Shown here one piece after another: positions 41,893 to 50,371 of a stretch of DNA of 59,479 bases. The DNA comes from Oscillospiraceae bacterium (GTDB lineage: Bacteria; Bacillota; Clostridia; Oscillospirales; Oscillospiraceae): the NCBI GenBank assembly GCA_902795195.1, contig CADBKF010000004.1, forward strand, positions 1 to 59,479, given 5' to 3'. The notes below the pieces were generated by a model. That model was not told where the DNA came from. It worked only from the letters and a program-made list of their open reading frames with translations, and did not search any database. The first letter of the stretch is position 1; the number at the start of each line of letters is the position of its first letter. Position numbers and translations under genes: made by a program.

Positions 41893-42673
41893 TCAGGCCT
41901 TGGCCAGGCCCTTCTGCCGGGCAAATTCCGCGGCGCCCAGCGCGCCCATGAGCTGCGGGTCGGTCTTGAGCTCGATGACCTTGAGCTTGAGCACGCGCTC
42001 GATGGCCCGCTTGAGGCCCTCGTTCTTGGCGCAGCCGCCGGTGAGCGTGATGGAGTCGGTGGCGCCGGCCTTCTTGCTCATAACAAAGCAGCGCTTGGCA
42101 ACCGCCATCTGGATGCCGGCGGCGATCTCGTCCATGGGCTTGCCCTCGCCCACGAGCGTGATGACCTCGCTCTCTGCAAAGACCGTGCACTGGGCGGTGA
42201 TGGGGATGACGTTCTTGGCCGTCAGGCTGAGCTTGCTGAACTCGGGCAGGGTCATCTCGAAGCTGCGGGCCATGGCCTCGTAGAAGCGGCCGGTGCCGGC
42301 AGCGCACTTGTCGTTCATGGCAAAGTTCTTGACGGTGCCGTCGGTGTCGATGGAGATGCCCTTGACGTCCTGGCCGCCGATGTCGATGATGGCCTTGACG
42401 CTGGGGTCGGTCACGTGGACGCCCATGGCGTGGCAGGAGATCTCAGAGATGTTCTCCCTTGTTGCGGCCGTAGCCGGTGCCGATGAGGTATGCCAGGTCC
42501 TGCGAAGAGGCCAGGCCGACCTTGCCCAGGACCTCCTCCATAGCGATCCGGGCGCTCTGCTCGGAGTTGATTTTGCTGCGAATGGTGGTGTCTGCGCAGA
42601 TTTTACCGGTCTCGTCGAGAATGACCGCCTTGGTATAGGTGGAGCCAACGTCACAACCGCCGAAGTATTTCAT
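41893..42673 (-). pseudogene. ASKHA-type 2-hydroxyacyl-CoA dehydratase/benzoyl-CoA reductase activase, frameshifted
   Basis: Two overlapping frames together give one 259-residue activase. The first (start 42673) has the phosphate-1 motif GGCDVGSTYTK and ends early; the second carries IDIGGQD, NDKCAAGTGRF and ITAQCTVFAE, whose two Cys (123 and 162 in the joined protein) bridge a [4Fe-4S] cluster between monomers. A single extra G in a run of three (42456-42458 on the plus strand) breaks the frame; removing it restores GTGYGRNK-ENISEISCHA. BadF/HgdC-type activases use ATP to inject low-potential electrons into the dehydratase. Sequencing error or recent mutation cannot be told apart here. Confidence 0.9.
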
Positions 42674-42693
42674 AGTTATATCTCCTTTTCAAA

Positions 42694-44478
42694 TTACATG
42701 CAGGATTCGTCGTCAAAGTCGCACAGCGACGGATCGACGGGCTCGGCCTTCATGACCGTGCGCATATATTCGTTGACCTTGTCGCGCATCGTCTTGCGGG
42801 AGACGGTCCGCGGGTCCATGAGATCGTGCTCGATCCAGATCATGTGGTAGTTCTTCTCCCGGGCCTGCTCATCGAGAATGCCCTGCAGCGTCGCCATATT
42901 CTTGCAGGCGACGTTCTGGTACATGATGATGATCTCGGCCCGCCAGGCCTCCACCTGGCGCCAGAGCTCGTCGACCACGTTGTGGTAGCCGCCGTTGGTG
43001 TGGCGGCGCATGACCATGCGCTCGTAGAGCCGCGCCAGATCCTGCAGCGCCTTTTCCTTGTCCTCGGTCTCCAGCGGCTTGGTGAAGTTGAGCGATTCCA
43101 TCTCCACCAGGATGTCGATGCCCCAGCAGTTGGCCAGCCAGTTGGAGAAGTTGGCGTAGTAGTGCGCCGGGCAGGACCAGACGATGCCACGGTATTTCAT
43201 CTTGCCGGGCCAGGCCTCCTCCCGGCGGTCATAGGCCTGGTACATGAGCTTGTTGACCTTCTCGAAGGTCTTCATCGTGCGCGGGTCGGCGCCGCCGTCC
43301 ATCTCATAGTTCCACTTGCGGAACAGCTCGTAGCAGGGACCGATGATCTGCGGATGATCGGTCTTGTTGACGTCCCACTTTTCCAGCTCGTAGCTGGTCT
43401 CCCGGTTGAAGCGCTTCATGGTCTCGAAGTAGTGATCCCAGTCCCACTTTGCGCCGGTCTGCTCCTCGACAAAGCGGATGCAGGCCTTGATGTCCTCGGC
43501 GGCGTCCTCCACGGTCTCCTCGTACTCGTAGCGCACCGGGAAGGTCAGGTGGAACACCGGCAGCTCCGGGAAGCGGCGGGACATGTAGCTCGAGGCCATG
43601 GTCGAGCCGTCGCAGGGCATGGAGCTGGAGATGAAGCACGAGCCCATGTGGGGCAGCGCGTCGATGACCAGCGCGCCGCACTCGCTCGACGGCACCGGGC
43701 AGGTGTCCGCCGGAAGGCCGAAGGACTCCACGGCGTCGATATAGGGCACGCAGGTGAGCTGGTCGATCTCCGAAACCAGGAAGACCGGCATCAGCTGATA
43801 GGGAATGCCCAGAAGGTCCGGGAAGCCGGCCATGATCTGGCCCATGGTCATCTCGTCAAAGAGCACGACCTTCTTGTTGAGCTCGGCGGAGTTGCCGTTC
43901 TTCTTGTCGCACTTGGCAAGGAAGACCAGGTTTTCCGCCACGTAGCGGAAAATATCGTAGATCATCAGGTGGCTCATCTTGAGCGCCGTGCCCCGCTGGC
44001 CCATGGTATTCTTGTCCATGAAGCTCACGCAGCACATGTAGGAGATCATCCAGCGGTACCACAGCGTGGCGTTGAGCGCCGGGATCAGGTCCTTGGAGAA
44101 GGTGCCCAGCAGCATCCCCCACATCTTGAGCCACTCGGCAAAGTCGACGCCGGTGTCACGCACGCCGCGCCACTCGCGGCGCACCGTCGCCATGGCGCCC
44201 TGGCGGTAGAGCTTGCCCAGGTGCTTTTCGCCGTGTTTCAGAAGGTCGAGCCGTTCCTGCTTCGACATCTTCCGGATGGCCTCAAATTCCTCCCGGACGC
44301 GCTTGACATCGGAGCGCATGCCGAAGCGCAGCTTCTCCCAGGAGGCCTGCCAGTCGTTTTCCTTGATGAGCTCGCCGATGATGCCGGCAAACTCCTTGAG
44401 GTTCTCGCCCTGGGCTTTCCAGTCCATGTTGTCCTTGGCCCGGAAAAACGCGGGGTTGGGGTATTTCACCTTTGCCAT
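42694..44478 (-). CDS. 2-hydroxyacyl-CoA dehydratase/BCR-type subunit, large form (pair 1)
   Basis: 594 residues from ATG at 44478, sharing one base with the upstream stop (TGATG). It belongs to the HgdB/BcrB-like family by its repeated Cys motifs and paralogy: GLPADTCPVPSSECGALVID, SSSMPCDGSTMASSY and IVWSCPAHYYANFSNW. N-terminal ~150 residues are charged and helical. The C-terminus ends VDPSLCDFDDESCM. With the 398-residue partner it should form a Fe-S heterodimer. Substrate unknown; this form is longer than typical 370-480-residue subunits. Confidence 0.85.
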   Translation of the reverse strand: MAKVKYPNPAFFRAKDNMDWKAQGENLKEFAGIIGELIKENDWQASWEKLRFGMRSDVKRVREEFEAIRKMSKQERLDLLKHGEKHLGKLYRQGAMATVRREWRGVRDTGVDFAEWLKMWGMLLGTFSKDLIPALNATLWYRWMISYMCCVSFMDKNTMGQRGTALKMSHLMIYDIFRYVAENLVFLAKCDKKNGNSAELNKKVVLFDEMTMGQIMAGFPDLLGIPYQLMPVFLVSEIDQLTCVPYIDAVESFGLPADTCPVPSSECGALVIDALPHMGSCFISSSMPCDGSTMASSYMSRRFPELPVFHLTFPVRYEYEETVEDAAEDIKACIRFVEEQTGAKWDWDHYFETMKRFNRETSYELEKWDVNKTDHPQIIGPCYELFRKWNYEMDGGADPRTMKTFEKVNKLMYQAYDRREEAWPGKMKYRGIVWSCPAHYYANFSNWLANCWGIDILVEMESLNFTKPLETEDKEKALQDLARLYERMVMRRHTNGGYHNVVDELWRQVEAWRAEIIIMYQNVACKNMATLQGILDEQAREKNYHMIWIEHDLMDPRTVSRKTMRDKVNEYMRTVMKAEPVDPSLCDFDDESCM

Positions 44479-45674
44479 CAGCGGACGCCTCCCTTCTTTT
44501 GAATGCGTTTGATCTCCAGCGACTCCACAAAGGCCTGGAAGCGGGTGCGCAGCTGGCCGGAGGAGCGGGCGTTGTAGGGCCGGTCGATCGACAGCACCGG
44601 CCAGCCCACCTCGGTGGACATGATGTGGCTGACCAGGGCGCGCTCGAAGCCCCAGAAATCGCAGAATTTCATCTGCTCGTAGATGATGCCGTCGGCGTTG
44701 AATTCCCTGGCCAGGCGGTCGGCGGTGTCGCGGCGCTGCTGCACCTTGTCGTCGCTGATGTAGCGGGCGCACTCGCTGACCTGCATGTAGTGGCGGCAGA
44801 TCTGGTCGAGGGCAGGCTCGTCGTCGCTGAGCTCGATCACCTCGCGGCCCGGGGTGGAGCCGTAGCAGTAGCGGTCGACCACCACGTAGGCGCCGCACTC
44901 CTCAAGCATCTTCGTGAGGCTGGGATCGTCGATTTCGCTCCCCACCACCGCGACTCTCGCGCGGTAGAAGGGCTTGGGATCGGGCTCGCGGGTCTTGAGC
45001 TCCTCGAGCGTTTCGCGCAGATAGGGCAGGATCTTCGCCTTGGGGCAGGTGTAGCTGACCAGGTTCAGAATGTGGAACTCATAGCCCGTGATGACGGGGT
45101 TTTCGGCCTTGCGCATCCGGCCGATCTCGGTGAGGATGCGGCAGACCTCGTTGTGCTCGGCCACGGCCCTGCGGATGGCCGCGTCGGAGGTATCGACGCC
45201 GTAGTTTTTTGCCATCACGTCCAGCAGACGCACGCGCATCTGCTTGACATAGTGGCGCACCGAGTAGTCCTCCACCTTGTAGGGCATGTCGGTATGCGTG
45301 ACGAAGAAGTTGGGCTTCTCATTCATCTTGAGCAGCTCAAAGTGCTCGTAGAAGCGGTTCATCATCGAGCAGGCGTCCACGCCGGCCAGGCCGTCGAGGA
45401 AGTTGAAGCCGCCCTCGATGCCGCGCTCGACCAGGGCGCGCGCAAACTCGCAGGTGTAGTTGGACATGTAGTAGGTGGCGATGTCGATCGAGCCCGTCCG
45501 CGGCGCGCGCAGACGCACCGAGAAGCAGCCGGGCACATTGAGCAGCACCTCCGGGATGTGGAAGCAGGTGTAGCCGATGGCAAGCTGTCCCTCGGCCTTG
45601 GCGGCCTCGACCAGCTCGTTGTCGGCGTTTTCCAGCAGGTTTTCAAAGTAGATCAGATGCTTGAGATCTCTCAA
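44478..45674 (-). CDS. 2-hydroxyacyl-CoA dehydratase/BCR-type subunit, small form (pair 1)
   Basis: 398 residues with an unusual TTG start at 45674 (TTG AGA GAT; GAGAGGTG upstream); the paralogue uses ATG at the same place. Conserved Cys at 37, 50 and 75 (GYTCFHIPEVLL, NVPGCFSVRLRAP, SNYTCEFARA) and in MKFCDFWGFE near 352 are candidate [4Fe-4S] ligands. A Rossmann-like part carries RARVAVVGSEIDDPSL. Closely similar to 50368-51567. Confidence 0.87.
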   Translation of the reverse strand: MRDLKHLIYFENLLENADNELVEAAKAEGQLAIGYTCFHIPEVLLNVPGCFSVRLRAPRTGSIDIATYYMSNYTCEFARALVERGIEGGFNFLDGLAGVDACSMMNRFYEHFELLKMNEKPNFFVTHTDMPYKVEDYSVRHYVKQMRVRLLDVMAKNYGVDTSDAAIRRAVAEHNEVCRILTEIGRMRKAENPVITGYEFHILNLVSYTCPKAKILPYLRETLEELKTREPDPKPFYRARVAVVGSEIDDPSLTKMLEECGAYVVVDRYCYGSTPGREVIELSDDEPALDQICRHYMQVSECARYISDDKVQQRRDTADRLAREFNADGIIYEQMKFCDFWGFERALVSHIMSTEVGWPVLSIDRPYNARSSGQLRTRFQAFVESLEIKRIQKKGGVR

Positions 45675-45696
45675 ATCAGAACACCTCTCTTTATTT

Positions 45697-45765
45697 TAGG
45701 GGTCAGGGGCTAGGGGTCAGGGGTCAGTGGTTCGTAGTCAGGGGGCAGTGGTTAGTGGAAAATAG
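45697..45765. repeat. TCAGGGG heptad repeats
   Basis: Tandem degenerate units such as GGGGTCA, GGGGCTA, GTCAGTG and GGTTAGTG between cooC-like and dehydratase genes. Same family as the repeats at 3.5, 19.7, 20.2 and 24.3 kb. Confidence 0.8.
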
Positions 45766-45780
45766 AAAACAGGGGTTGTT

Positions 45781-46545
45781 TTACAGAAGATCGAGGCGGG
45801 TGAGGGCCTGGGCGGCGCCGCGCAGGATCGGGCTGTCCTCGGGCAGATCGAAGACGGTCTTTCCCTCGATGTCGTTCATCGTGTGGGCGTCGTCCACGCC
45901 GATGACGCACAGCAGGTCCTCCTTGGGCAGCTGCACCCGCTCGAGCAGGGCCGGATCGGTCAGCCGGTTCACGATCACGCCGCAGCGCTCGTACATGACC
46001 AGCTCGTCGGCCACCTTGCGGATGGTCTCGATCACCTGCACGCCCTTGCGGCTGGGATCGGTGATGAGCACCAGATGGGTGACCTTCTCCATCACGCGGC
46101 GGTTGATCTGCTCGATGCCGGCCTCGCCGTCGATCACCACGTAGTCAAAATCCTGGCTCAGCAGGCTGATGACCTCCTTGAGATAGGCGTTGACCTTGCA
46201 GTAGCAGCCGGCGCTCTCCGGCCGGCCGATGGCGAGAAACGAGAAGTCGGGCCGCTCGACCATGGTGTCGAAGATGCGGTACCGGGCCTCGGCCAGCATT
46301 TCGATGGCCTCCCGTGGCTCGCCCTCCTCCACCAGGTTCACGATGTGCTTGCGGATATCGTCCAGGGTTTGGCCGGCCTCCACGCCCAGGGCCGTGCTCA
46401 GGCCCACGGCGGGGTCGGCGTCGATGGCCAGGATGCGCTTGTCGGGATGGGCCCGGCACAGCAGCCGGACAAAGGCTGCGGAAATGCTGGTCTTGCCCAC
46501 GCCGCCCTTGCCGGCCACGGCAAGGAGTTTGGTTTCGTGCTTCAT
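45781..46545 (-). CDS. CooC-type MinD-like ATPase
   Basis: 254 residues. Deviant Walker A GKGGVGKTS at 12-20, Walker A' DADPAVGLS near 42-50, YVVIDGEAGIEQINRR, and a Cys-x-Cys at 114-116 (GCYCK). This matches CooC/AcsF proteins, dimeric ATPases that insert nickel into carbon monoxide dehydrogenase or acetyl-CoA synthase. No CODH gene is in the window, so it may instead serve the dehydratase-like enzymes or a distant CODH. It lies between htpG and dehydratase pair 1. Confidence 0.88.
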   Translation of the reverse strand: MKHETKLLAVAGKGGVGKTSISAAFVRLLCRAHPDKRILAIDADPAVGLSTALGVEAGQTLDDIRKHIVNLVEEGEPREAIEMLAEARYRIFDTMVERPDFSFLAIGRPESAGCYCKVNAYLKEVISLLSQDFDYVVIDGEAGIEQINRRVMEKVTHLVLITDPSRKGVQVIETIRKVADELVMYERCGVIVNRLTDPALLERVQLPKEDLLCVIGVDDAHTMNDIEGKTVFDLPEDSPILRGAAQALTRLDLL

Positions 46546-46591
46546 GCAGTCGCCTCTCTTTTTCTGAGATTTTGCAGGAATCAGAATCGTC

Positions 46592-48472
46592 TCACCACAG
46601 CGAGCACAGCAGGTCCGTGTAGCCGCTGGGGTCCTCGATGGGCAGGCCCGCGATCATACAGGCCTGATTGTACAGGATTTGCGCGTATTTTTTCGCCCGC
46701 TCGGGGTCCTGCTGCCTGGCGCGTTCCAGAGCCCCGATGGCCGGGTGCGCGACATTCAGCTCCAGAATGCGCTTGGCCCGCATCCCCATCTGCGGAGACG
46801 TGGCGGTAAAATAGCGCTCCATATCGAAGCTGATGCCCTTGCCGGCGCTCAGGCAGACCGGGTGGTCCTTGAGGCGGGACGAGGCCGTGACCTCGGTGAC
46901 CTTGTCGCCCAGGCAGTCCTTTACAAACTCGAAGGTCTTCTCCCAGGCCTTGTCGGGCTTGGGCCGGGCGCCCTCCAGGCCGAGATCCCCGTCGGCCGCA
47001 GAGCGGAAGGGCTTGCCGGCGTAGTCGCGGAACATGTCCGCCACGAGCTGATCGGTCCGATCGAGGCAGTAGAGGATCTCATAGCCCCGGTCCTTCAGAA
47101 GCTCCAGCTGGGGCAGCTGCTCGATCCGCCGGGCGCTGGGGCCAACGGCATAGTAGATGTATTTCTGGTCGGGCTTCATGCGGCCGACGTACTCTGCCAG
47201 CGTGCACATGCCAAGGCCCGCGGAGGTGGCAAACAGCAGCAGTTCCTGCAGCTGCTCCTTTTTGGCCGCGTAGTTGTCGAGCGCGGCGATCTTGATGTCG
47301 AGCCCGAACATGCGCCAGAGCTTTTCGTAGCTCTTGCGGTCCTCTCGCAGCATCCGGTCGAGCACGGCGCGGATCTTCTTTTCCAGGCTCCCGGCGATCA
47401 GCTGCACCTGCCGGTCCTGCTGCACGAGCTCGCGGCTGAGGTTGAGGCTGAGGTCCGGCGAGTCCACAATGCCGCGGACGAAGGCAAATTCCTCCGGCAG
47501 CAGGGCCGCGCAGCGGTCCATGACCTTGACCCCGGAAGCATAGAGCTCCAGGCCCGGGGCAAAGGCGTCTGTGCGGTAGTCTCTGGGCGCCGCGCCGGGG
47601 ATGAAGAGCAGCGCCTTGAAGCGGACCGCGCCCTCGGCGCTGACCGTCACCACCCGCAGCGGCGCGACGGGCTCGTTAAAATGCGCCTGGTAGTATTCGT
47701 CGTAGTCCTTCCGCTTGAGCTCCCCCTTCGGCCGCTGCCAGATGGGGGTCATGGTGTTGAAGGTCTCGAGGACGAATTCCTCCTCAAATTCCGGGTGCTC
47801 CGGGCTGCTGCCCTCCTTGATTTTCGGCTGGGGCATCAGCATCCGGATCGGAAAACGGATGTAGTCGCTGTACTGGCGCACGAGCTTGTAGATGGGATAC
47901 TCGCGCACATAGCGGCTGTAGCGGTCGGCCTCCTTGCCGTCGGGCCGGATGTGCAAAATCACGTCGGTGCCCACCTCGGCCCGCTCGGCCGGCTCGATCG
48001 TGTAGCCCTCGGCCCCGTCGGAGCTCCACCGGAAGGCCCGGCTTTCACCCTCGCGGCGGCTGAGCACGGTGACCCGGTCGGCCACCAGGAACGCGCTGTA
48101 AAAGCCCACGCCGAACTGGCCGATCAGCTCGGCCGCCGTGCTCTGCTCGGCTTCAAGCGCCTCGCGGAAGCGCTGCGAGCCGCTCTGGGCGATCACGCCC
48201 AGATTATCCTGCAGCTCCTGTTCGTTCATGCCGATGCCGTTGTCGCTGATGATGAGGCAGCGGTTCGGCTTGTCCAGCGTCAGGCGGATCTCGGCGTCCT
48301 CGCGCCGCAGCCGGACGCTGTCGTCGGTCAGTCCGAGATAGAGCCGCTTGTCGATGGCGTCCGAGGCGTTGGAGATGAGCTCGCGCAGAAAGACCTCCGG
48401 CTTGGTATAAACGGAATGGATCATCAGCTCCAGCAGCCGCCTGCTGCTGGCCTGAAATTCGTATTGCTTCAT
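46592..48472 (-). CDS. htpG: Chaperone HtpG (Hsp90)
   Basis: 626 residues. GHKL ATPase motifs: ELISNASDAID (31-41), DNGIGM (77-82), GQFGVGFYSAF (118-128). Middle domain with GIVDSPDLSLNLSRE and a C-terminal dimerisation part. Helps Fe-S and other client proteins fold. Its placement between two Fe-S dehydratase operons, overlapping the tiny membrane protein gene by 4 bp, suggests co-expression with them. Confidence 0.97.
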   Translation of the reverse strand: MKQYEFQASSRRLLELMIHSVYTKPEVFLRELISNASDAIDKRLYLGLTDDSVRLRREDAEIRLTLDKPNRCLIISDNGIGMNEQELQDNLGVIAQSGSQRFREALEAEQSTAAELIGQFGVGFYSAFLVADRVTVLSRREGESRAFRWSSDGAEGYTIEPAERAEVGTDVILHIRPDGKEADRYSRYVREYPIYKLVRQYSDYIRFPIRMLMPQPKIKEGSSPEHPEFEEEFVLETFNTMTPIWQRPKGELKRKDYDEYYQAHFNEPVAPLRVVTVSAEGAVRFKALLFIPGAAPRDYRTDAFAPGLELYASGVKVMDRCAALLPEEFAFVRGIVDSPDLSLNLSRELVQQDRQVQLIAGSLEKKIRAVLDRMLREDRKSYEKLWRMFGLDIKIAALDNYAAKKEQLQELLLFATSAGLGMCTLAEYVGRMKPDQKYIYYAVGPSARRIEQLPQLELLKDRGYEILYCLDRTDQLVADMFRDYAGKPFRSAADGDLGLEGARPKPDKAWEKTFEFVKDCLGDKVTEVTASSRLKDHPVCLSAGKGISFDMERYFTATSPQMGMRAKRILELNVAHPAIGALERARQQDPERAKKYAQILYNQACMIAGLPIEDPSGYTDLLCSLW

Positions 48473-48666
48473 GCCTTGTTCACATCGTAGCCGACGCTGA
48501 GCGGGTCGCGCCGCTCCATCTTGTCGTAGTGCTTGACCAGCAGCGGCTCCACCTTGCGGAAGAGCAGCTTGCCGTCGAGGTCAAAGAAGAACACTGCGAA
48601 CAGCGCGCCGTAGACGGCCGCGCAGATGAGCACGATTTTGGTCAGAATTCCGAATGCTTTTCTCAT
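48469..48666 (-). CDS. Tiny membrane protein of the dehydratase cluster (copy 2)
   Basis: 65 residues from ATG at 48666 (AAAGGAGG upstream). One membrane helix (IVLICAAVYGALFAVFF), then FFDLDGKLLFRKVEPLLVKH and a polar tail. It shares the FF-(N/D)-LD-x-KLL signature with the protein at 41708-41875. Stop overlaps the htpG start (ATGA). Function unknown; association with the dehydratase genes is the main clue. Confidence 0.82.
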   Translation of the reverse strand: MRKAFGILTKIVLICAAVYGALFAVFFFDLDGKLLFRKVEPLLVKHYDKMERRDPLSVGYDVNKA

Positions 48667-48742
48667 GTTTCTCCTCCTTTGCAGGTCTGGGTCGGGACCG
48701 GCGCAGATCTTTTGCGGCCGCTCCCCTGCCCCGGACCCCGGA

Positions 48743-50371
48743 TCACCAGCCCTCGGAGTCGTCGAAGTCCAGCAAGGACGGGTCGAGCGGCTCCTCGTGC
48801 ATGACGGTGGTCATATAGTCGTTGATGATGCGCCGGATCTCGGCACGGGAGACCGTGCGCTTGTCGGGCAGCGCATGCGGCATCCAGATGGCGTGGATAT
48901 TGCGGGCGCGGAACTCGTCCTCGAACAGGCCGACCACGCCCTGCATGCCCTTGCACTGCAGCTGGTCGTACATCATGACCATGTCGCAGTGGAACTTTTC
49001 CATGTTCTCCCAGAGCTCGAAGATGTGGTGCATACCGCCCACGGCCATGCGCCGCATGGGCGCCCACTCGTGGTATCTGGCCATGTCCATGACCGTGTTT
49101 TCCAGCGTGTCGGTGCGGATCTCCATGTTGAACATCAAAGAGTCCATGTTGATGACGGTGTTGAGGCCCCAGCAGTTGTAGGCCCAGGTGCACCAGTGGG
49201 AGTAGTACAGCGGCGCGCAGGACCAGGCGATCACGCGGTGGCGTGTGAGCGGGAAGGTCTCGATCTTCTGCTCCACGCACTTTTCCATGATCCGGCGGAC
49301 CTTGCGGTCGGTCTCGTGCCAGATCGGGTGCTCGCCGTACTGGGACTGGTAGATCCGGTAGAGCGCCTGCGCCACGCCGTTGATGGGGTAGTGCGGGGTG
49401 TTGGCGTCGACGTCCCACTTCTCCCACTCAAAGCGCTGCAGCTCGTTCTGCTTGCGCAGATTCTCCTTCAGAAGCTCCCAGTTGAAGGGCACGCCGGTCT
49501 GCTGCTCGATGAAGTCCCAGAGCTCGCGGATCTCGTCTGCGCAGTGCTCCTGCACGAGCGGATCGTCAAACTGCATGGGCTGCGGCATGGCAAAGAGCGG
49601 GATGTTGAGGAACCAGTCCTGGATGGCGGTGGAGGCCACCGAGCCGTCGCAGGCCTCGTTGGAGGTCACGACAAAGGGGGCGTAGTCCGGCATGTCGTCG
49701 AGCACGAACAGGCCGGCCTCGGCCTGGCACATCGGGCAGGGGTCGCCCGGCAGGCCGATGGACTGCACGGCGTCGATGTAGTTGAGCACCGTGTGGTTGT
49801 TCACGTGGCAGGTGACGAAATACGGGATCATCTCCAGCGGGATGTGCTTGAATTTGTCCGCCCAGGGGTAGAACACACCGCCCCAGACGGTCTCCTTGTG
49901 GGCGATGGCGTGATGCCAGGCGTCGTTGTGCTTGCCGCCGTGGAGGTTTGCGTCTGCCTGGAACATGTCCATGAACTGATTGATGGTCACGTTGACCATA
50001 GCCCGGTAGTGCCAGGCGGAGGCCCGCAGGGCCTCGCCGCGCATGCCCTCCAGGCCGCGGTCAAACCAGTGCAGCACCGGCAGATAGGTCTGCCCCAGCC
50101 AGCGGTAGCGCCACAGGCCTTTGGCAAAGAGGATCGGGCCGCCGTATTTCATGATGTCGCCCACCATCATGATGTAGTTGTAGAGCCAGATGTTGTTGAA
50201 ATAGTACAGGGTGTCCTTGACGCCGCGCCATTCTCTGTGCTTGTACAGGCCGGTCTTGTCCTCGTACAGCTCGCCCAGACGGCGCTCGCCGTGGGGCTTG
50301 CCGTACCAGAAATCCCGGGCGAGCTTCTTGTAGTCGAGCTCCTTGAGCCGCTTGATGTCCAGCTTTTTCAT
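48743..50371 (-). CDS. 2-hydroxyacyl-CoA dehydratase/BCR-type subunit, large form (pair 2)
   Basis: 542 residues; start overlaps the upstream stop by 4 bp (ATGA). Paralogue of 42694-44478: GLPGDPCPMCQAEAGLFVLD, TSNEACDGSVASTAI and VIAWSCAPLYYSHW match the Cys motifs of pair 1, and the end LDPSLLDFDDSEGW matches LCDFDDESCM. N-terminus is Lys-rich (MKKLDIKRLKELDYKKLARD). Probably forms a Fe-S heterodimer with the 399-residue protein; substrate unknown. Confidence 0.85.
   Translation of the reverse strand: MKKLDIKRLKELDYKKLARDFWYGKPHGERRLGELYEDKTGLYKHREWRGVKDTLYYFNNIWLYNYIMMVGDIMKYGGPILFAKGLWRYRWLGQTYLPVLHWFDRGLEGMRGEALRASAWHYRAMVNVTINQFMDMFQADANLHGGKHNDAWHHAIAHKETVWGGVFYPWADKFKHIPLEMIPYFVTCHVNNHTVLNYIDAVQSIGLPGDPCPMCQAEAGLFVLDDMPDYAPFVVTSNEACDGSVASTAIQDWFLNIPLFAMPQPMQFDDPLVQEHCADEIRELWDFIEQQTGVPFNWELLKENLRKQNELQRFEWEKWDVDANTPHYPINGVAQALYRIYQSQYGEHPIWHETDRKVRRIMEKCVEQKIETFPLTRHRVIAWSCAPLYYSHWCTWAYNCWGLNTVINMDSLMFNMEIRTDTLENTVMDMARYHEWAPMRRMAVGGMHHIFELWENMEKFHCDMVMMYDQLQCKGMQGVVGLFEDEFRARNIHAIWMPHALPDKRTVSRAEIRRIINDYMTTVMHEEPLDPSLLDFDDSEGW

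Noticed and set aside
42826..44502. 558-codon plus-strand frame (and similar ones at 46679-48490, 48626-50542, 50371-51603)
   Set aside because: Mirror frames of the dehydratase and htpG genes with His/Val/Leu-rich nonsense composition and no ribosome binding site.
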